Assembly (NCBI GenBank): GCA_023249095.1
Contig: JAHFDK010000039.1
Span: 1 to 32,000 of the forward strand
DNA length: 32,000 bases
From: Candidatus Rokuibacteriota bacterium
GTDB lineage: Bacteria > Methylomirabilota > Methylomirabilia > Rokubacteriales > CSP1-6
Direction: 5' to 3'
The stretch's first letter is position 1, and every line of letters starts with the position of its first letter. A program made the translations under genes and the position numbers. Shown one piece after another: positions 23,682-32,000 of the stretch. The notes below the pieces were generated by a model that did not search any database, was not told where the DNA came from, and worked only from the letters and a program-made list of their open reading frames with translations.

Positions 23682-23951
23682 GGAGCACCGCCCGCGGCCG
23701 TCGCTCGGCTCACCTCCACCCGCGAGGGGGGGAAAGATCGTGACGACATCACGTGCCGCGAGTGAGGCGTCCGATCCGATATCGCAACCATTGACGAGCA
23801 CGACACGAGCGAGACCGGGTGGAATCCCGAGACGCTGCGCGACGTCGGCGACGGTGCTTCCTTCGGGAAGCTCGAGTTCGGCGGCGCCGTCTCGACCGTG
23901 AGGGGGAAGAAATGCTGCGAGGGTGGCGAAGAGTCTGACTTCGACCCTCAC
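23595..23951 (-). CDS. MoaD/ThiS-like ubiquitin-fold protein with C-terminal extension
   Basis: From GTG at 23951 (overlapping the lytic transglycosylase stop as GTGA) it reads VRVEVRLFATLAAFLPP...ELELPEGSTVADVAQRLGIPPGLARVVLVNGCDIGSDASLAARDVVTIFPPLAGG. This is a complete sulfur-carrier fold of the MoaD/ThiS kind. In working carriers the protein ends at the Gly-Gly (here about residues 77-78), where the thiocarboxylate forms. This frame continues 40 residues past it, low-complexity and basic, running into the convergent brkB gene. A single stop-loss or indel in the C-rich tract after PPLAGG could explain this; alternatively it needs processing. No adenylating partner is nearby. Confidence 0.7.
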   Translation of the reverse strand: MRVEVRLFATLAAFLPPHGRDGAAELELPEGSTVADVAQRLGIPPGLARVVLVNGCDIGSDASLAARDVVTIFPPLAGGGEPSDGRGRCSLRVARKRGQRGHSVLRLHGAFGRGPLDR

Positions 23952-25249
23952 CTGAACCCGCCCTGTCCGTCGGGCTCGACGGATGGGCTTCGCGCCGTGA
24001 CCCGCAACCGATCGCCTGGGCGAATCGAGTCTCGGTCCTCGAGGTTGTTCCACCGGACGACGTTGCTGATCGACACCCCATACAGCTTGGCGATCGAGCT
24101 CACCGTGTCACGCGGGCGCACAGTGTGATGGTCGACCTCGCCTGCCGCACCACGGCCCACGCTATTCACCGAGGCGAGCTTCTTCCGAGGCACAAGGGCT
24201 GCCAAGATACCCTGCCGGGTGCCGGCCGGTACGCGCAGTTCCCAAGTCGTGCCCGGAGGAGTGACACCGCGGATCAAAACGGGATTGAGCGACTTCAGAG
24301 TTTGCACCGAGATCCCGGTGCTCGCGGACAGCCTCCGTAGCTCCGTGCCGGGAGGGACCGCCACTCGTTCGAGGTCGGGAATTGTCACCGCCCCGCCCAG
24401 CTCGAAGCCATATTGCCCAGGGTCGCGCCCGATCACCACCGCCGCCTGGATCGCCGGAACGAAGTCCTTGGTCTCGCGCTTCAGGAATCGCGTACGAGCG
24501 AGCGCCCAGAAATCCGCTGAGCCGGTGGCACGCACCGCCCTGTCCACGGTCACTGAGCCGGCATTGTAGGCCGCCTGAGCAAGATGCCACGAGCCATAAC
24601 GCACGCGCAAGTCACGCAGATATGTCGCCGCCGCCGCTGTGGACTTCTCCGGGTCGAGGCGTTCGTCTACCCAGCGGTCGACGCGCAGGCCATAAAGGCG
24701 AGCCGTGCCTGCCATGAACTGCCACAGCCCCTTGGCGCCCGCGCGTGACACCGCCAGCGGATTGAATCCGCTCTCGATCATCGCCGTGTAGGCCAGCTCG
24801 TCTGGAAGCCCCTTGGATCGGAAGACAGGCCGGATCATCCCGAGATACTGCGGTGATCGTTGGAGCCAGAGCCCGACGACGTCGCGTCGGCTCGTCGTGA
24901 AGCGGTCGACAAAGAATTGCACCTGATGGTTCATGACAACGTCGTACGTCGGGGCATCCATCGGGGGTCCGACGGTCTGCAGGCGGGAGGATTCGGCGAA
25001 AGCGTACGCCCACGGATCGAAATCCAGAGGCACCCAAATCGAAGGGTCGTCGGCCGCGTCGAGTGTGTCGCCCTTCGCCTCCACGGAAGGACCGGGTCGC
25101 CCGAAGTCGTCGACCGGCGTGACGACGGAGAATTCAAGAGAATCCGAGGACGACAGATGCGGACCGGCATCATGGGGCCAGACAGCAGACGGCTGCAAAA
25201 TCCATATGAAACAGGCCACGAAAGCGGCAAAACTGGGTCGAATAGCCAT
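23948..25249 (-). CDS. mltD: MltD-like lytic transglycosylase with LysM domain
   Basis: A 433-aa secreted protein with an N-terminal signal peptide (MAIRPSFAAFVACFIWILQ). The SLT/GH23 domain covers about 110-260: LPDELAYTAMIESGFNPLAVSRAGAKGLWQFM holds the catalytic Glu in IESGF, followed by AAATYLRDLRVRYGSWHLAQAAYNAG. A divergent middle LysM-like segment (about 275-340) precedes a C-terminal LysM domain (HTVRPRDTVSSIAKLYGVSISNVVRWNNL). It cleaves peptidoglycan glycan strands with 1,6-anhydro product formation. The ATG at 25249 lacks a Shine-Dalgarno but has a good promoter 22 nt upstream. The stop overlaps the MoaD-like GTG. Confidence 0.92.
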   Translation of the reverse strand: MAIRPSFAAFVACFIWILQPSAVWPHDAGPHLSSSDSLEFSVVTPVDDFGRPGPSVEAKGDTLDAADDPSIWVPLDFDPWAYAFAESSRLQTVGPPMDAPTYDVVMNHQVQFFVDRFTTSRRDVVGLWLQRSPQYLGMIRPVFRSKGLPDELAYTAMIESGFNPLAVSRAGAKGLWQFMAGTARLYGLRVDRWVDERLDPEKSTAAAATYLRDLRVRYGSWHLAQAAYNAGSVTVDRAVRATGSADFWALARTRFLKRETKDFVPAIQAAVVIGRDPGQYGFELGGAVTIPDLERVAVPPGTELRRLSASTGISVQTLKSLNPVLIRGVTPPGTTWELRVPAGTRQGILAALVPRKKLASVNSVGRGAAGEVDHHTVRPRDTVSSIAKLYGVSISNVVRWNNLEDRDSIRPGDRLRVTARSPSVEPDGQGGFR

Positions 25250-25270
25250 AAGAATAGGAAACTAAAGTCT

Positions 25271-25299
25271 TTTGTATCATGCTGGGCCCTATCGGTCAA
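25271..25299 (-). promoter_or_regulatory. Predicted sigma-70 promoter of the lytic transglycosylase gene
   Basis: On the minus strand TTGACC (25299-25294) and TACAAA (25276-25271) are exactly 17 bp apart, with TGA directly before the -10 (extended -10). The expected start leaves about 15 nt of leader. It lies in the 224-nt gap between two divergent genes. I see no other clear signal there; the promoter of the plus-strand gene at 25474 is not evident. Confidence 0.7.
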
Positions 25300-25473
25300 C
25301 GTCCCCGTGAAGCCTGTTCCTGGAACGGCGAGCCTTGTGCCCGAGGGTGACAAAACTTGAGTATCCGCCAAATTTCCTACACACTTAGGCTAAGAATAAA
25401 TGGCTGACAGCAGCCGTCCTAAGGCCGTGGTAACTACCCACCAACCCAAACTTCTTGCGGAGGAGTGACGAAC

Positions 25474-25944
25474 GTGAAGAGACCTGTGGTGCTACTTATC
25501 GCAGTGGTATTCGGGATCGGGGCTGCCGGGCTGGCCGTAGCTCAGACATCCTCCCCCGCTCCGGCTCCAGCCCCAGCACCGGCCACGACGCCCGCGCCGG
25601 CGCCGAAGCCGGTCGACACGAAGCAGAAGCCTGCCGAGGCGAAGAAGACGAAGAACGCCCAGGGGATCGTCAAGTCGGCTTCGGCCGACAGTCTTGTGGT
25701 TGCGGGCAGGGAAAAGGCCCAGGGCGCGAAGGAAATGAAGGACGCCGAGTGGACGTTCGCGGTCGATTCGAAGACCGCCATTAGAAAGTCCGGAAAGGCG
25801 ATCACCGCCGCGGACCTGAAGCCCGGCGACCAGGTCCAGGTCCGATACATGGACCAGGCGGGCAAGGCAACCGCCGTTGCCATCCAGGTCAAGCCGGGTG
25901 CCGCTGCCGCCAAGTCGACCGGTCAGCCCGCCGAGAAGAAGTGA
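25474..25944 (+). CDS. Secreted Pro/Ala-rich protein with DUF5666-like domain
   Basis: A 156-aa protein. Signal peptide MKRPVVLLIAVVFGIGAAGLAVAQ, then a Pro-Ala repeat linker (SSPAPAPAPAPATTPAPAPKP) and a basic spacer rich in Lys. The C-terminal half is a small beta-rich domain: GIVKSASADSLVVAG...WTFAVDSKTAIRKSGKAITAADLKPGDQVQVRYMDQAGKATAVAIQV. This resembles DUF5666-type OB-like folds. I chose GTG 25474: GGAGG (25459-25463) sits 10 nt before it, whereas the in-frame GTG at 25465 is directly against the ribosome site. It probably acts in the periplasm; function unknown. It is followed by a strong convergent hairpin. Confidence 0.75.
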   Translation: MKRPVVLLIAVVFGIGAAGLAVAQTSSPAPAPAPAPATTPAPAPKPVDTKQKPAEAKKTKNAQGIVKSASADSLVVAGREKAQGAKEMKDAEWTFAVDSKTAIRKSGKAITAADLKPGDQVQVRYMDQAGKATAVAIQVKPGAAAAKSTGQPAEKK

Positions 25945-25958
25945 GTTCGCGGATTCAA

Positions 25959-25988
25959 CCGGACGCCGGCCTAGCGGCCGGCGTTCGG
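25959..25988. terminator. Strong bidirectional hairpin between convergent genes
   Basis: CCGGACGCCGGCC (25959-25971) pairs with GGCCGGCGTTCGG (25976-25988) around a 4-nt loop, 13 bp with one G-T pair. It lies between the plus-strand gene ending at 25944 and the minus-strand gene ending at 25971. There is no T-tract. It includes the stop codon of the minus-strand gene. Confidence 0.55.
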
Positions 25989-26618
25989 TGCTCGCTCTTC
26001 GACGACCCCCGAGAACCAGGCGCTTCGCTCTGCCAGATCCACACTTTCCGAACGCCCGCTCGAGACCGTGACCTCGCGTAGCCAGATTGTGAGACGCTGG
26101 TAGCCCGTCAGATGGGTTCCCGGCGCATAGACCCCGCGCTGCTGCTTAGAGGGGGTCCCGGCCGGACGCTTGTCGGTCGCGACCGAACGGGTCACGATGA
26201 GCAGCCAGTCCCCGGCGGGTAGATTCTCCACCAAGAAACGTCCGTCGGCCTCGACGACCGTGGCCATGACTAGATCGACCGCGCCGGATTCCCAGAGCGC
26301 CTTCTCGTATGCCCGCCTGAGCGTCAGGATTGCCGAGGCCGCGGCGCGGTAGTCGCTGACTGAGTTCCGCGCCGTCCGCTTGACCTCCTCGAATTTCCGG
26401 AGGAACTCCGCTGAGCGAGGCAACAGTGTCACCGCGGCCCCGGCGAGCGGCTGGTCGGCGCCCTCCGGCCGTCGGCGTTCCTCGTACACGCGCCCCGTCA
26501 CGTTCCCGACGGCCCCCGCCGCGGCGGCGGCGCGGTATGGGTCGGCGAGGACGTCGAAGGCCTCGACTGCTGGGGAGCCCGCGAAGAGCAGCGCGAGGAC
26601 CAGCAACCGGCTGATCAC
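25971..26618 (-). CDS. Secreted protein with carboxypeptidase regulatory-like domain
   Basis: A 215-aa protein. GTG at 26618 overlaps the acyltransferase stop (GTGA), giving a signal peptide VISRLLVLALLFAGSPAVEA. The N-terminal part NVTGRVYEERRRPEGADQPLAGAAVTLLPRS and the later VVEADGRFLVENLPAGDWLLIVTRS are the two halves of a CarboxypepD_reg-like beta-sandwich. A helical insert (FLRKFEEVKRTARNSVSDYRAAASAILTLRRAYEKALWESGAV) lies between them. Longer ORF starts would extend into the acyltransferase gene. Cell-envelope location is likely; the function is unknown. It is last in the hppA-dedA-acyltransferase row. Confidence 0.8.
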   Translation of the reverse strand: MISRLLVLALLFAGSPAVEAFDVLADPYRAAAAAGAVGNVTGRVYEERRRPEGADQPLAGAAVTLLPRSAEFLRKFEEVKRTARNSVSDYRAAASAILTLRRAYEKALWESGAVDLVMATVVEADGRFLVENLPAGDWLLIVTRSVATDKRPAGTPSKQQRGVYAPGTHLTGYQRLTIWLREVTVSSGRSESVDLAERSAWFSGVVEERAPNAGR

Positions 26619-27493
26619 GCGCCCGGCCCCTTCGGTGGCACCGGCTGCGTACGCCAACGATCATGAATCCACAGCCACTGATCCGGGGCGACGCCGATCG
26701 CCGCCTCGATCGCGGCCGTGCAGCGTTGCGTGAGCTCGGTGACAGCCCGCTCGTTGTCGGGCGCTGCGTCCACAGGCAGAGGTGGATGGATCACGACGCG
26801 ATGCCGCCCGACGTCGGTGCGGTAGATAAACATCGGAACCACCGGCGCCCGGGTCCGCATGGCCAGCACCGCCAGGCTCTTCGACGTCGACGCCGGCCGC
26901 CCGAAGAAGGAGACAAACACGCCCTCACGCCGGGAGGCATTCTGATCTAGGAGCAGGGCGACGAGCCGGCCACGCTGGAGGGCTCTCAGCACCGGCCTGA
27001 GCGCGCCGCGCTTGTCGATCAGCTCGATCCCGGCTTTCCGGCGCAGCCGCTCCGCCACCACGTCGAGCCACGGTGCGTCGAGCGATCGCACGACGACGGT
27101 CGCCGGGAAGCCCATGAGTCGGGTTGCCGCAGCCAGAAGCTCCCAATTCCCCAGATGAGCTGTGAGGACGAGTGCTCGACCGTGCGTCTCCATCGTGTTC
27201 TTCAGATGATCCAGACCGTCGAGGGCGATGCCATCGAGCGTCCGTTCTGGGGGCTCGCTCAACACCGTGCACAACTCGATGAACATCAGCCCGAGGTGCT
27301 GAAACGACGCCCGGCAGACTCGGCGGCGATCGGTCGCCGTGACGCCTGGGAAGGCCAGCGCGATGTTCGCGAGCGCCACACGGCGGCGCCCGGCAAGGGT
27401 GAGAAATACAAGATCCCCGAGCCGGCGACCCAGCCATGCCCCAGGCCGCCGAGGCAGCCACGCGACCGCGCCAGCGAGAGCCAGAGGAATCAG
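26615..27493 (-). CDS. LpxL/HtrB-type lysophospholipid or lipid A acyltransferase
   Basis: An inner-membrane acyltransferase of the LpxL family. The catalytic HxxxxE motif is HLGNWE (VLTAHLGNWELLAAATRLMG). DQNASRREGVFVSFFGRPAST and WLWIHDRWRT are also diagnostic. The frame is open and family-like upstream of the first GTG (27379): RLIPLALAGAVAWLPRRPG...LAGRRRVALANIALAFPG. But no ATG, GTG or TTG occurs there. A CTG at 27493 overlaps the DedA stop (CTGA), giving 292 aa, the usual size. I propose this non-standard start; the classical start at 27379 would remove the N-terminal membrane helix. The presence of an LpxL-like protein suggests a Gram-negative outer membrane. Confidence 0.85.
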   Translation of the reverse strand: MIPLALAGAVAWLPRRPGAWLGRRLGDLVFLTLAGRRRVALANIALAFPGVTATDRRRVCRASFQHLGLMFIELCTVLSEPPERTLDGIALDGLDHLKNTMETHGRALVLTAHLGNWELLAAATRLMGFPATVVVRSLDAPWLDVVAERLRRKAGIELIDKRGALRPVLRALQRGRLVALLLDQNASRREGVFVSFFGRPASTSKSLAVLAMRTRAPVVPMFIYRTDVGRHRVVIHPPLPVDAAPDNERAVTELTQRCTAAIEAAIGVAPDQWLWIHDRWRTQPVPPKGPGA

Positions 27494-28116
27494 ACGGACC
27501 GCCGCCGACGCTCCCGGACGATCTCGACCACGATAGGAATGACGGACAAGACGATCACGATGACGACGACGAGGTGAACGTAATCAGCGATATTCGGGAT
27601 CGCCCGACCGAGGAAATAGCCCGCCCACGTCATGCTGGTCACCCATCCGACGCCGCCGGCCACATTGTAGAAAAGGAACCGGCGATACTCCATCCGGCCC
27701 ACGCCGGCGACGACCGGCGCGAATGTCCGGATGATCGGCACGAATCGGGCGATGACGATCGTCTTCGCCCCGTGCCGCGCGTAGAACGCTCGCGTCCGCT
27801 CTATGTGGCGCGGGTTGAACAGGAGCGACTTCGGCCGCGTGAAGAGCCGAGGGCCGAGGCGGACGCCGATCGCGTAGCCGACGCTGTCGCCCGTGACCGC
27901 GGCGAGGATGAGGAGGGCGTTGAGCCACCAGACGTTGAGCCCGCCCGCCGCCGCGACAAGGCCCGCCGTGATCAGGAGCGAATCGCCAGGAAGGAAGAAG
28001 CCGACGAGGAGACCGGTCTCGGCGAAGACGATCCCGACGAGGACGAGATAGCCACCCCAGCGGATCAGGTCGTCGAGCGAGTACACCCCGCTGAGGACGC
28101 CGGAGAGGAACTCCAC
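27490..28116 (-). CDS. DedA family inner-membrane protein
   Basis: A 208-aa polytopic protein of the DedA/SNARE-associated (VTT) family. Signature residues: FAETGLLVGFFLPGDSLLITAG, GDSVGYAIGVRLG, HGAKTIVIARFVPIIRTFAPVVAGVGRMEYRRFLFYNVAGG and WAGYFLG. DedA proteins are linked to membrane homeostasis and undecaprenyl-phosphate or phospholipid flipping. The GTG at 28116 follows the hppA stop by 6 nt. The stop overlaps the start I propose for the acyltransferase gene. The C-terminus is basic (EIVRERRRRSV). Confidence 0.93.
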   Translation of the reverse strand: MEFLSGVLSGVYSLDDLIRWGGYLVLVGIVFAETGLLVGFFLPGDSLLITAGLVAAAGGLNVWWLNALLILAAVTGDSVGYAIGVRLGPRLFTRPKSLLFNPRHIERTRAFYARHGAKTIVIARFVPIIRTFAPVVAGVGRMEYRRFLFYNVAGGVGWVTSMTWAGYFLGRAIPNIADYVHLVVVIVIVLSVIPIVVEIVRERRRRSV

Positions 28117-28122
28117 CAGACG

Positions 28123-30654
<2,532 letters not shown>

Positions 30655-30687
30655 GCGGTGGGCTCCTTCGGTGGAGAGATCCCCGCA

Positions 30688-30717
30688 ACTCTACGCGACG
30701 CCCTCGACGAGTGTCAA
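30688..30717 (-). promoter_or_regulatory. Predicted sigma-70 promoter of hppA
   Basis: TTGACA (30717-30712, perfect) and TAGAGT (30693-30688) on the minus strand with an 18-bp spacer. The expected start gives about 27 nt of leader that includes the AAGGAG ribosome site. Confidence 0.7.
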
Positions 30718-30753
30718 CGAAAACCGTCCCCGCGCGGGCGCCAAGTACCCGAG

Positions 30754-30782
30754 TTGACACGCTTTGCGGGCACTCGTAGGAT
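30754..30782 (+). promoter_or_regulatory. Predicted sigma-70 promoter of yacG-rhomboid
   Basis: TTGACA (30754-30759, perfect) and TAGGAT (30777-30782) with a 17-bp spacer on the plus strand. The expected start is near 30789, leaving about 31 nt before the ATG at 30820. It is back to back with the hppA promoter. Confidence 0.75.
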
Positions 30783-30819
30783 TCAGGTGGGATGGACGAC
30801 GAGTCCGTCGACGGCAATA

Positions 30820-31011
30820 ATGTCGAACGCGGATAGGGCTGATCTCGAGCCGCTCGAGCCGGGCGTGACCTGCCCAGCATGTGGCGCCTCGGCCCCCTGG
30901 CAGCAGAACCCGCACCGACCACTCTGTTCCCTCACGTGCCACCTCGTCGACCTCGGCGTGTGGCTCGACGAGGGCTACCGCGTCCCCGCCGACGAGCGCG
31001 ATGTTCCGTAA
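30820..31011 (+). CDS. yacG: YacG, zinc-ribbon DNA gyrase inhibitor family
   Basis: A 63-aa protein with the YacG zinc ribbon: CPACGASAPWQQNPHRPLCSLTCHLVDLGVWLDEGYRVP, with four Cys (CxxC...CxxxC). In E. coli YacG binds GyrB and inhibits gyrase. The ATG at 30820 fits family length. A GTG at 30787 is also in frame and lies close to the predicted transcription start, so a longer leaderless form is possible. The gene overlaps the rhomboid start by 11 nt. Confidence 0.88.
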   Translation: MSNADRADLEPLEPGVTCPACGASAPWQQNPHRPLCSLTCHLVDLGVWLDEGYRVPADERDVP

Positions 31012-31828
31012 GACGTCGGGGTCGATTCTCTGCCCGTCCTGCGGGAGGCTGACGAACGCCGACGCGCTCGTGTGCCTCGTGTGCGGACGACGCAATCCGG
31101 GCATGTGGGGGTTCGCCGGCCCGCTGCGCGCAGTCTTTCGCTCGTTGAACTTCACGAACACCGTGACTGGCGTGTGCGTGGCGCTCTACGTCGCCACGCT
31201 CGTCTTCGATCCGCACGCAGCGCTCCGTCCGCGTGGCATCTTCGACGTCTTCTCGCCGAGCGACCGGGCGTTGTGGGCGTTCGGCGCGGCCGGCGCCATC
31301 CCGTGGCAGGCTGGCCACTGGTGGACGATCTTCACGGCGATCTACCTGCACGGAGGTCTGCTGCACATCATCTTCAACGTGTTGTGGATCCGCCAGCTCG
31401 GGCCCGCGGTCGAGGAAATCTACGGCCCGGCGCGGCTGGTCGTGATCTTTACCGTCTCGGGCGCGGCCGGGTTCGTTTTGTCGAACACGTTCAGCGTGCT
31501 GTTCACCGTCGGCGCCTCGGGCTCCATCTTCGGTCTCCTCGGCGCGATCATCGCGTACGCGCGCAAGCGCGGCGGCGCCTTCGGTCGGCTGGTGCTGCAG
31601 CAATACGGGCAGTGGGCTCTGATCCTCTTCATCTCGGGATTCTTCCTGGCGGGCGTGAACAATCTGGCCCACGCCGGGGGCTTCGCCGGAGGCTTCGCCG
31701 CCGGCCTCGTCCTGTCCCTCGCCGAGCGGCGCGCCGAGACGTTGTTCGACTGGCTTCTCGCCGGCGCCGCGACTGCCCTCACCGGCGTCGGCTTCGCCAT
31801 GGCGCTCTTCACTGCGTTCGCGCGCTGA
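31001..31828 (+). CDS. Rhomboid family intramembrane serine protease with N-terminal zinc ribbon
   Basis: From ATG 31001 it encodes 275 aa. The N-terminal CxxC...CxxC ribbon has Cys 11, 14, 25 and 28 (ILCPSCGRLTNADALVCLVCGRRNPG). Six membrane helices follow. The catalytic dyad is Ser173 in GASGSIFGLLG and His224 in NNLAHAGGFAGG. YLHGGLLHIIFNVLWI supplies the HxxxxHxxxN motif of the rhomboid fold. It cleaves membrane proteins within the bilayer; substrates are unknown. The start is chosen because the ribbon begins there and it overlaps the yacG stop, implying translational coupling. The longer upstream frame lies within yacG. Confidence 0.9.
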   Translation: MFRKTSGSILCPSCGRLTNADALVCLVCGRRNPGMWGFAGPLRAVFRSLNFTNTVTGVCVALYVATLVFDPHAALRPRGIFDVFSPSDRALWAFGAAGAIPWQAGHWWTIFTAIYLHGGLLHIIFNVLWIRQLGPAVEEIYGPARLVVIFTVSGAAGFVLSNTFSVLFTVGASGSIFGLLGAIIAYARKRGGAFGRLVLQQYGQWALILFISGFFLAGVNNLAHAGGFAGGFAAGLVLSLAERRAETLFDWLLAGAATALTGVGFAMALFTAFAR

Positions 31829-31891
31829 GCGCCCGCGGGAGGAGACGTCCCGTGTTCCCGGGGTAGAGAGGTCGGCCGAAGCTGGAATGCA

Positions 31892-31918
31892 CGAAGGGGG
31901 CCGCGGCGGCCCCCTTCG
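31892..31918. terminator. Perfect hairpin downstream of the 5S rRNA gene
   Basis: CGAAGGGGGCC (31892-31902) and GGCCCCCTTCG (31908-31918) form an 11-bp perfect stem with a 5-nt loop. It lies 6 nt past the 5S gene on the minus strand, a typical rRNA operon terminator position. No T-run follows, so it may also serve the rhomboid transcript from the other side. Confidence 0.65.
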
Positions 31919-31924
31919 AATTTA

Positions 31925-32000
31925 CCCCGGCAGCGACCTACTCTCCCACGCCGTTGCCAGCGCAGTACCATCGGCCCAGGAGGGCTTAACTTCCGTGTTC
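31925..32000 (-). rRNA. rrf: 5S ribosomal RNA, 3' portion (gene continues beyond the window)
   Basis: The minus strand reads GAACACGGAAGTTAAGC at the window edge, then the conserved CCGATGGTACTGC, GTGGGAGAGTAGG and CTGCCGGGG end. These match the second two thirds of bacterial 5S rRNA. The 5' part, and presumably 23S and 16S, lie to the right. The 3' boundary is set at the CCCCGG complement of the terminal stem; it may be off by 1-3 nt. Confidence 0.95.

Overview
The window is a high-GC stretch of a Gram-negative bacterial chromosome. Evidence for this is lipid A-type acyltransferase, Tat, lipoprotein and lytic transglycosylase genes, very dense packing with many 1-17 nt overlaps, and frequent GTG starts. 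The gene content and style would suit an uncultivated soil or subsurface lineage such as Rokubacteria/Methylomirabilota (NC10). That placement is an inference from style and cannot be settled from this window.

Positions 1-20690 form one long array on the minus strand. In transcription order it runs: tRNA-Sec (selC), a DUF3105 membrane protein, a lipoprotein, a 94-aa protein, selA, selB, tatA, two polytopic glycosyltransferase-like proteins, a DUF4124/retropepsin-like protein, ileS, lspA, an RluA-family pseudouridine synthase, glmU, glmS, pcrA/uvrD, gatC, gatA and the first codons of gatB. It combines selenocysteine incorporation (selC-selA-selB), envelope precursor synthesis (glmU-glmS), lipoprotein maturation and tRNA-dependent amidation.

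Positions 20648-22589 are the accessory part. A 47-bp direct repeat (one mismatch) of the 5' half of tRNA-Sec brackets about 1.9 kb. Inside are a decayed tyrosine recombinase next to the tRNA and five or six tiny, tightly packed plus-strand genes, including a 49-aa Cys-containing ORF and a small lipoprotein. TGTCAC motifs cluster at both ends. Both copies of the tRNA 5' half carry the same extended -10 promoter at the same distance. The element therefore appears to have integrated in the anticodon region of selC and replaced both the 5' half and the promoter of the tRNA gene. This is the most interesting object in the window.

Positions 22704-25944 hold a BrkB/YihY membrane protein, a convergent pair (LysM lytic transglycosylase and a MoaD/ThiS-like protein with an odd C-terminal extension), and a secreted Pro/Ala-rich protein. 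Positions 25971-30654 are a minus-strand cluster: membrane pyrophosphatase hppA, DedA protein, LpxL-like acyltransferase and a secreted carboxypeptidase-regulatory-like protein. It is transcribed divergently from yacG and a zinc-ribbon rhomboid protease. The window ends in the 3' part of a 5S rRNA gene, the tail of an rRNA operon entering from the right.

A second structural oddity is a 154-bp MITE-like palindromic element (37-bp perfect inverted arms). It sits inside one glycosyltransferase gene without breaking its reading frame.
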